This document shows positions 32,226 to 37,507 of a DNA stretch of 37,507 nucleotides, one piece after another. The notes under the pieces are model-generated. The model was given only the letters and a program-made list of their open reading frames with translations. It made no database searches and was not told the origin of the DNA. The stretch covers positions 1-37,507 of the forward strand of contig JBHHYN010000016.1 of NCBI GenBank assembly GCA_046757565.1. Reading direction: 5' to 3'. Position numbers and translations under genes: made by a program. This DNA is from JBHHYN01 sp046757565. Lineage in GTDB: Bacteria; Pseudomonadota; Gammaproteobacteria; Eutrophobiales; Eutrophobiaceae. Every line of letters begins with the position of its first letter. The stretch's first letter is position 1.

Positions 32226-32909
32226 TTAACTTGATGCCACTGCACCTTGATTAACCGTTTCATCATCACGATCCCCGTTTGCGCCAAGGACCTCACCCTT
32301 GAAGATCCAGACTTTAACGCCGATCACGCCATAAGTGGTATTTGACTCGACCAGGCCGTAATCGATATCCGCCCTTAAGGTATGTAAGGGAACCCGCCCT
32401 TCGCGGTACCATTCCGAGCGGGCAATTTCAGCGCCATTCAAGCGGCCACTCACGTTTATCTTTATTCCCTGTGCGCCAAGACGCATGGAATTGGAGACCG
32501 CACGTTTCATTGCCCGGCGGAACATAATACGGCGCTCGATTTGCTGGGCGACGCTTTCTGCAACCAGATAGGCATCGAGTTCCGGTTTTCGTATCTCTTC
32601 TACACTAACCATGGCCGGCACACCCATCATCTTTGATATATTTAATCTGAGCTGTTCGATATCCTCACCTTTCTTGCCGATAACAATACCCGGTCTTGCC
32701 GTATGGATAATGATGCGTGCATTGTTTGCAGGACGCTCGATCTGTATGCGGCTCACCGATGCATTGGCAAGTTTCTTCCGCAGGTATTCACGCACCTGCA
32801 TATCGGTATGCAGGAAACCGGAATAGTTTCTGGAATCGGCATACCATGTTGATGTCCAGTCTTTAACAATGCCCAGTCGCATACCAACCGGATGTACTTT
32901 TTGTCCCAT
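32226..32909 (-). CDS. rpsC: Ribosomal protein S3
   Basis: Small-subunit protein at the mRNA entry, with helicase activity together with S4 and S5. The 227 aa start MGQKVHPVGMRLGIVKDW; the type II KH domain includes the GXXG loop in IVIGKKGEDIEQL; the C-terminal domain holds GAQGIKINVSGRLNGAEIARSEWYREGRVPLHTLRADIDYG and GVIGVKVWIFKGE. A short acidic tail follows. 6 bp after rplV; the ribosome-binding site is weak. Confidence 0.98.
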   Translation of the reverse strand: MGQKVHPVGMRLGIVKDWTSTWYADSRNYSGFLHTDMQVREYLRKKLANASVSRIQIERPANNARIIIHTARPGIVIGKKGEDIEQLRLNISKMMGVPAMVSVEEIRKPELDAYLVAESVAQQIERRIMFRRAMKRAVSNSMRLGAQGIKINVSGRLNGAEIARSEWYREGRVPLHTLRADIDYGLVESNTTYGVIGVKVWIFKGEVLGANGDRDDETVNQGAVASS

Positions 32910-32915
32910 ATCAAC

Positions 32916-33254
32916 TCACTCTTCAGGTTCCGCTACAGTCACTGTTATGTGACTCATGCGTTTAAGTATTCTATCCGCTCTGCCCCGTGCCCTGGGACGA
33001 AGGCGCTTCAATATCGGTCCCTGATTGATAAAAACTGATTCCACTTTCAGTTCATCGATATCCGCACCATCATTGTGTTCGGCATTTGCAATAGCGGATT
33101 CAAGCACCTTCTTGATAGTCAGCGCCGCTTTTTTGTTACTGAACGTCAGTACGTTCAAGGCACGTTCAACCGGCAGACCCCGTATCTGATCGGCCAGCAA
33201 CCGCACCTTTTGCGGTGCTGTACGTGCATACTTTAATGTTGCCGACGTCGCCAT
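32916..33254 (-). CDS. rplV: Ribosomal protein L22
   Basis: Large-subunit protein whose beta hairpin lines the exit tunnel and forms part of the macrolide-binding constriction. The 112 aa read ATLKYARTAPQKVRLLADQIRGLPVERALNVLTFSNKKAALTIKKVLESAIANAEHN, and the hairpin LKRLRPRARGRADRILKRMSHITV is intact, with no obvious resistance-type deletion. AGGAATC lies just before the ATG. 30 bp after rpsS. Confidence 0.98.
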   Translation of the reverse strand: MATSATLKYARTAPQKVRLLADQIRGLPVERALNVLTFSNKKAALTIKKVLESAIANAEHNDGADIDELKVESVFINQGPILKRLRPRARGRADRILKRMSHITVTVAEPEE

Positions 33255-33284
33255 GATTCCTGATCTATTCCTCTTGCAGACACT

Positions 33285-33557
33285 CTACTTGCTCTTTCGG
33301 TCCGCCGCATGACCTCTGAATGTCCTTGTTATTGCAAATTCACCCAGCTTGTGTCCGACCATATTTTCTGTAATGAAAATCGGTAAATGATCCCGGCCAT
33401 TATGTACGGCAATAGTCAAACCAACCATATCGGGCACAACCATCGAACGCCGCGACCATGTCTTGATCGGCCGTTTATCATTGGATGATTTGGCCGCTTC
33501 CACCTTTTTAATCAAATGGTAATCGACAAAAGGCCCTTTTTTGACTGAACGTGGCAC
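33285..33557 (-). CDS. rpsS: Ribosomal protein S19 (GTG start)
   Basis: Small-subunit head protein that pairs with S13. The 90 aa begin (M)PRSVKKGPFVDYHLIKKVEAAKSSNDKRPIKTWSRRSMVVPDMVGLTIAVHNGRDHLPIFITENMVGHKLGEFAITRTFRGHAADRKSK, full-length S19. The start codon is GTG (33555-33557), backed by a strong GGAGGAA 4-7 nt upstream. 12 bp after rplB. Confidence 0.98.
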   Translation of the reverse strand: MPRSVKKGPFVDYHLIKKVEAAKSSNDKRPIKTWSRRSMVVPDMVGLTIAVHNGRDHLPIFITENMVGHKLGEFAITRTFRGHAADRKSK

Positions 33558-33569
33558 TGCTTTCCTCCG

Positions 33570-34394
33570 TTAACTCTTGCGCTTGCGCACAATCATATTG
33601 CTGGTGCGTTTATTACTGCGTGTTTTATGGCCTTTTGTCGGCATACCCCATGGACTGACCGGATGCCGGCCACCGGATGTCCTGCCTTCACCGCCCCCAT
33701 GTGGGTGGTCAACCGGGTTCATGGCAACACCACGAACAGTCGGACGTATACCCCTCCAGCGTTTTGCCCCCGCCTTACCAAGGTGACTCAGAGAATGCTC
33801 CACGTTACTGACTTCGCCCAACACCGCCCGGCATTCAACAGGCACCTTGCGCATTTCGCCGGAACGTAAACGCAGCGTGGCATACACGCCTTCACGAGCC
33901 ACAAGTTGTGCGCTTGTGCCCGCACTACGCGCCATTTGCGCGCCCCGACCCGGTTTTAATTCAATACAATGCAGCGTTGACCCCAGCGGAATATTACGTA
34001 ACGGCAAACAATTACCCGCTTTGATCGCAGCTTCGCTACCAGACATCAACTGTTCACCCTGCGCCACCCTGTTTGGGGCTATGATATAGCGCCGCTCACC
34101 GTCGGCATACAATAATAAGGCGATATGGGCGCTACGGTTCGGATCATATTCAATCCGCTCTACCCTGGCAGGAACTCCGTCTTTTTCCCGTTTAAAATCT
34201 ATAATCCGGTAACGCTGCTTGGAGCCGCCACCTCGATGACGGACTGTTATCCGTCCTCTGTTATTCCGCCCTGAGTTCTTCGATTGTTTCTCCAACAAGG
34301 GTTCGTACGGCACCCCCTTATGCAGTTCCGGGCTGATGACCTTGACAACCCCGCGTCGGCCCGGCGATGTCGGTTTTGGTTTTACTAATGGCAT
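33570..34394 (-). CDS. rplB: Ribosomal protein L2
   Basis: Core large-subunit protein required for peptidyl transfer and subunit association. The 274 aa contain the OB-like domain (RGGGSKQRYRIIDFKREKDGVPARVERIEYDPNRSAHIALL), the SH3-like domain, and the C-terminal GVAMNPVDHPHGGGEGRTSGGRHPVSPWG segment with the conserved histidine of the peptidyl-transferase neighbourhood. AGGGAA precedes the ATG. 16 bp after rplW. Confidence 0.98.
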   Translation of the reverse strand: MPLVKPKPTSPGRRGVVKVISPELHKGVPYEPLLEKQSKNSGRNNRGRITVRHRGGGSKQRYRIIDFKREKDGVPARVERIEYDPNRSAHIALLLYADGERRYIIAPNRVAQGEQLMSGSEAAIKAGNCLPLRNIPLGSTLHCIELKPGRGAQMARSAGTSAQLVAREGVYATLRLRSGEMRKVPVECRAVLGEVSNVEHSLSHLGKAGAKRWRGIRPTVRGVAMNPVDHPHGGGEGRTSGGRHPVSPWGMPTKGHKTRSNKRTSNMIVRKRKS

Positions 34395-34410
34395 CGTTCC
34401 CTACAACCCC

Positions 34411-34704
34411 TCAGGCGCCCGTGAAATCGATATCAAAACCAGGCTTTAACTTGACGAACGCCTTTTTCCAGTCCGAGCGCCGCCCCTTTATCTGCCTGGA
34501 ATGCTTTTGCTTGCCCTTGACGTTACTGACCTGAATAGACTCCACTTCCACTTCGAACAGTAGTTCAACCGCTTGTTTAATCTCGGGTTTGCTTGCAGTC
34601 TTTAACACTTTGAATACAAACTGCCTGTACTTGTCGGCCACAAACGTGCTTTTTTCAGTAATACGTGGCTCAAGCAAGACCTTCATTAATCGCTCCCTGT
34701 TCAT
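34411..34704 (-). CDS. rplW: Ribosomal protein L23
   Basis: Exit-tunnel protein that docks trigger factor and SRP. The 97 aa include LMKVLLEPRITEKSTFVADKYRQFVFKVLKTASKPEIKQAVELLFEVEVESIQVSNVKGK, the L23 fold with the long extension, and end KKAFVKLKPGFDIDFTGA. The ATG overlaps the rplD stop by 4 bp (ATGA) and has GGAGG 10 nt upstream. A second ATG six codons later is less likely. Confidence 0.97.
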   Translation of the reverse strand: MNRERLMKVLLEPRITEKSTFVADKYRQFVFKVLKTASKPEIKQAVELLFEVEVESIQVSNVKGKQKHSRQIKGRRSDWKKAFVKLKPGFDIDFTGA

Positions 34705-35318
34705 GACAACCAGGCCTCCACTTTTTCAACAGCCGCCCGTGTTATTAACACCTTCTCAAAACCTACCAGCGAGTAGGGATTTATTTCCGCTGTGTCAATG
34801 ACATCGACGTGTGGCAGATTTCTTGTTGAGAGACAAAGGTTCTCTGTGACTTCGTCAGTAATAATCAGTACCTCATCCAGACCCAATGCAGACAACTTTT
34901 CCAGCGCCTGTCCGGTTTTTGCCTCATCCAGTTTAAATTCATCAATGCAACTCAACCGTTCCTGCCTGACAAGTTCGGACAAAATCGAGCAAATAGCGCT
35001 ACGATACATCTTCTTATTGACCTTCTTTGAGAAATCCCGCGGCTTGGCAGCGAATGTTGTACCGCCTCCGCGCCAGATCGGACTGCGGATCGTGCCTGCA
35101 CGTGCACGTCCCAATCCCTTTTGCCGCCACGGTTTTTTACCTCCGCCACTGACCTCGGAACGGCTTTTATTCGCCTTGGATCCTGATCGGGCAGTGGCCA
35201 TAAAAGCCGTCAAAACCTGATGTATCAGGGGCTCATTAAACCGGGCCGCAAAAACAGCATCGGAAACAGCCATCTTTCCCTGTCTCTTTTTCCCCGCCTG
35301 ATGCAGTGTCAGATCCAT
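34701..35318 (-). CDS. rplD: Ribosomal protein L4
   Basis: Large-subunit protein whose loop reaches the exit-tunnel constriction; in E. coli it also represses the S10 operon. It contains RSGSKANKSRSEVSGGGKKPWRQKGLGRARAGTIRSPIWRGGGTTFAAKPRDFSKKVNKKMYR, the tunnel loop and C-terminal globular half. The ATG at 35318 (205 aa) is preferred because GAGGT lies 7 nt upstream; a GTG at 35327 sits inside that ribosome-binding site. The rplC stop is 10 bp upstream of the chosen ATG. Confidence 0.97.
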   Translation of the reverse strand: MDLTLHQAGKKRQGKMAVSDAVFAARFNEPLIHQVLTAFMATARSGSKANKSRSEVSGGGKKPWRQKGLGRARAGTIRSPIWRGGGTTFAAKPRDFSKKVNKKMYRSAICSILSELVRQERLSCIDEFKLDEAKTGQALEKLSALGLDEVLIITDEVTENLCLSTRNLPHVDVIDTAEINPYSLVGFEKVLITRAAVEKVEAWLS

Positions 35319-35328
35319 CACTGCCACC

Positions 35329-35973
35329 TCAGGACTTTGATTTAACCGAACGCTTCACGATCACCCTGCCTCCCCTGGGCCCCGGCACAGCCCCCTTGAT
35401 CAGCAGCAGATGCCGATCCGTATCGACACGCACTATCTCGAGACTCTGGGCCGTGCGGCGCACATTACCGTGCTGTCCCGCCATCTTTTTACCTTTGAAC
35501 ACCCGGCCGGGTGTCTGACACTGGCCAATCGATCCAGGTGCCCGGTGGGCCAGTGAATTACCGTGGGTATTCCTTTGAGAACTGAAATTATGCCGCTTGA
35601 TGACCCCGGCATAACCCTTGCCAATGGTAGTGCCGCTGATATCCACCTTCTGACCTGTCGCGAAGATATCGACTTTGATTTCCGCACCGGCTGCAATATC
35701 GTTACCTTCGTCATTACCGAGACGAAATTCGATCAGCCCTGCCGCAGACTCGATTTCCGCCCTGGATAAAACACCTGCGGCCGGCTTGTTGATCAGATTC
35801 CGGCGCTTTGTTCCCCAGGCAACCTGTATAGCACGATAGCCATGCGCGTCGGGCGTCGTCAGCTGCGTTACCCGGTTAGGTGTGGCTTCGATAACAGTAA
35901 CAGGTATAGACCGGCCCTCTTCTGTGAAGACCCGGGTCATGCCGCGCTTTCGTCCAACAATACCGATTGCCAT
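35329..35973 (-). CDS. rplC: Ribosomal protein L3
   Basis: Early-assembly large-subunit protein whose loop reaches the peptidyl-transferase centre. The 214 aa start MAIGIVGRKRGMTRVFTEEGRSIPVTVIEATPN and include the loop KRHNFSSQRNTHGNSLAHRAPGSIGQCQTPGRVFKGKKMAGQHGN, in which Q155-type methylation occurs in E. coli (GQCQTPG). Only a weak purine run precedes the ATG. 23 bp after rpsJ. Confidence 0.98.
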   Translation of the reverse strand: MAIGIVGRKRGMTRVFTEEGRSIPVTVIEATPNRVTQLTTPDAHGYRAIQVAWGTKRRNLINKPAAGVLSRAEIESAAGLIEFRLGNDEGNDIAAGAEIKVDIFATGQKVDISGTTIGKGYAGVIKRHNFSSQRNTHGNSLAHRAPGSIGQCQTPGRVFKGKKMAGQHGNVRRTAQSLEIVRVDTDRHLLLIKGAVPGPRGGRVIVKRSVKSKS

Positions 35974-35996
35974 TTTCTTTCAAATAGTTAAAGTTT

Positions 35997-36311
35997 CTAA
36001 TTCAATTTAATCTGGACATCCACGCCGGCAGCCAGATCCAGCTTCATCAGCGCGTCAACGGTCTTGTCCGTCGGGTTGACGATGTCCAATAACCGTTTGT
36101 GTGTGCGTATTTCATACTGGTCTCTCGCATCCTTGTTAACATGTGGCGAGATCAATACGGTGTAGCGCTCTTTCTTGGTCGGCAGGGGTATCGGTCCCCT
36201 GATCTGGGCACCGGTACGTTGCGCCGTTTCCACAATTTCACGGGTCGACTGATCGATCAGCCTGTGATCGAAGGACTTCAGACGTATACGTATGACCTGT
36301 TGCCCGGCCAT
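35997..36311 (-). CDS. rpsJ: Ribosomal protein S10 (NusE)
   Basis: Small-subunit head protein that doubles as the NusE antitermination factor with NusB. The 104 aa begin MAGQQVIRIRLKSFDHRLIDQSTREIVETAQRTGAQIRGPIPLPTKKERYTVLISPHVNKDARDQYEIRTHKRLLDIVNPTDKTVDALMKLDLAAGVDVQIKLN, a complete S10. It begins only 6 bp after the tuf stop, so there is no room for the L4-responsive leader that precedes rpsJ in E. coli. Its Thr codons are mostly ACC, unlike tuf. Confidence 0.98.
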   Translation of the reverse strand: MAGQQVIRIRLKSFDHRLIDQSTREIVETAQRTGAQIRGPIPLPTKKERYTVLISPHVNKDARDQYEIRTHKRLLDIVNPTDKTVDALMKLDLAAGVDVQIKLN

Positions 36312-36317
36312 TAGCTA

Positions 36318-37507
36318 TTACTCAATCACCTTGGAGACGACCCCGGCGCCCACCGTCCGGCCGCCTTCACGGATCGCAAACCGCAGCCCCTCTTCCATCG
36401 CTATCGGCGAGATTAAATCCACCTTCATCTGGATATTGTCTCCCGGCATCACCATCTCCGTCCCCTCCGGCAACTCCACCGCCCCCGTTACGTCCGTCGT
36501 CCGAAAATAAAACTGCGGCCGGTAATTGCTGAAAAACGGCGTATGCCGCCCCCCCTCGTCCTTGCTCAATATGTACACTTCGCATTCGAACTTCGTGTGC
36601 GGGTTGATGCTCCCAGGCTTACACAACACCTGTCCCCGCTCTACCTCGTCCCGCTTCGTCCCGCGCAACAATACCCCGACATTGTCCCCCGCCTGACCCT
36701 CGTCCAGCAACTTGCGGAACATCTCTACACCCGTGCACACCGTCTTCGCCGTCTCCTTGATCCCCACGATCTCCACTTCTTCTCCCACCTTGATAACGCC
36801 CCGATCAATTCGCCCCGTTACCACCGTCCCCCGTCCCGAAATCGAGAATACATCTTCAATCGGCATCAAAAACGGCTGCTCCACCGGCCGCTCCGGCACC
36901 GGGATATATTCATCCATCGCCGTGACCAGCTTCCCGATCGACGCCACCCCGATGTCGCTGCCGTCCCCTTCCAGCGCCTTCAACGCACTCCCCGTCACCA
37001 CCGGCGTGTCGTCTCCCGGAAATTCATACGAATCCAGTAATTCCCGCACCTCCAGCTCCACCAACTCCAGTAACTCCGCATCGTCTACCTGATCCGCCTT
37101 GTTCAGATACACCACGATATACGGCACCCCTACCTGCCGCGCCAGCAGTATATGCTCCCGCGTCTGCGGCATCGGTCCGTCCGCCGCACTCACTACCAGC
37201 ACCGCTCCGTCCATCTGCGCCGCCCCCGTGATCATGTTCTTTACATAGTCCGCATGCCCCGGACAGTCTACGTGTGCGTAGTGCCGCGCCTCACTCTCGT
37301 ATTCTACGTGCGCCGTCGCAATGGTGATGCCCCGCTCCCGCTCCTCCGGCGCATTGTCTATCTGATCGTATTCCTTCACCTCCCCCCCATGCTTGCCGCT
37401 CATGATCTTCGTGATCGCCGCCGTCAGCGTCGTCTTCCCATGATCTACATGACCAATCGTTCCCACATTGACATGCGGCTTCGTTCGTTCGAATTTTTCC
37501 TTGGACA
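36318..37507 (-). CDS. tuf: Elongation factor Tu (start codon lost by one base)
   Basis: GTPase that carries aminoacyl-tRNA to the ribosome. The visible reading frame runs to the window edge as (M)SKEKFERTKPHVNVGTIGHVDHGKTTLTAAIT; the first base of the ATG would be position 37508, giving the normal 396 aa. It has G1 GHVDHGKT, the G2/effector threonine in RGITI, G3 DCPGH, G4 NKAD and G5 SALKA, followed by the two beta-barrel domains ending in GAGVVSKVIE. Codon use is odd: Thr is almost always ACG and Gly mostly GGG, with strong preference for G in third position, unlike the adjacent ribosomal genes. 6 bp before rpsJ. Confidence 0.99.
   Translation of the reverse strand, partial: SKEKFERTKPHVNVGTIGHVDHGKTTLTAAITKIMSGKHGGEVKEYDQIDNAPEERERGITIATAHVEYESEARHYAHVDCPGHADYVKNMITGAAQMDGAVLVVSAADGPMPQTREHILLARQVGVPYIVVYLNKADQVDDAELLELVELEVRELLDSYEFPGDDTPVVTGSALKALEGDGSDIGVASIGKLVTAMDEYIPVPERPVEQPFLMPIEDVFSISGRGTVVTGRIDRGVIKVGEEVEIVGIKETAKTVCTGVEMFRKLLDEGQAGDNVGVLLRGTKRDEVERGQVLCKPGSINPHTKFECEVYILSKDEGGRHTPFFSNYRPQFYFRTTDVTGAVELPEGTEMVMPGDNIQMKVDLISPIAMEEGLRFAIREGGRTVGAGVVSKVIE

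Noticed and set aside
36543..37040. 165-codon plus-strand frame opposite tuf
   Set aside because: Results from the G-rich third positions of tuf, which remove stop codons on the other strand; the product is Arg/His/Pro-rich and without homology.

Overview
The window is a stretch of chromosome from a free-living-type gammaproteobacterium. This is inferred from the order tuf-rpsJ...rpoA-rplQ, the mreBCD-mrdA-rodA-mltB-rlpA-dacA cell-shape cluster, the lipB/ybeD pair and the close likeness of two genes to E. coli yadG/yadH. The genus cannot be read from the sequence. Nearly all of the window is housekeeping. No rRNA, tRNA, CRISPR array or intact insertion sequence was seen.

Layout. 1-2749 (minus strand): a small exported protein of unknown function, then lipA, lipB and ybeD (lipoate synthesis), with a 7-bp tandem repeat at the window edge. 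2750-7706: a mixed block that appears to split a gene cluster usually continuous in related bacteria. It holds an exported two-cysteine protein, a protein of two cyclic-nucleotide-binding domains, the YadGH-type ABC exporter, a divergent isocitrate/isopropylmalate-dehydrogenase-like protein and QueD. 7707-17239 (minus strand): a D-amino-acid transaminase, dacA, rlpA, mltB, rodA, mrdA, mreD, mreC and mreB, which is the elongasome and peptidoglycan-remodelling set. 17468-20699 (plus strand): gatC-gatA-gatB, the tRNA-dependent amidotransferase, divergent from mreB. 20702-22265 (minus strand): a DUF3047 lipoprotein and a SAM-hydrolase-family (DUF62) protein. 22266-22576 holds a rho-independent terminator and a 142-bp MITE-like element with perfect 11-bp target duplications. 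22577-37507 (minus strand): a fused S10-spc-alpha ribosomal operon running from tuf (start codon lost by one base at the window edge) to rplQ, with secY, rpmJ and rpoA inside it.

Points most worth a second look: mreC seems to start at a rare ATC codon; tuf has a third-position composition (ACG, GGG) unlike its ribosomal neighbours; the rplX-rplE spacer has an 11-bp perfect inverted repeat; the MITE lies inside the 3' untranslated region of the ribosomal operon; and the two enzyme-like proteins (IDH-like, DUF62) carry changed active-site motifs. I found no convincing wholly new multi-gene system. The closest candidate is the cyclic-nucleotide-binding protein beside the YadGH exporter inside the split cluster.
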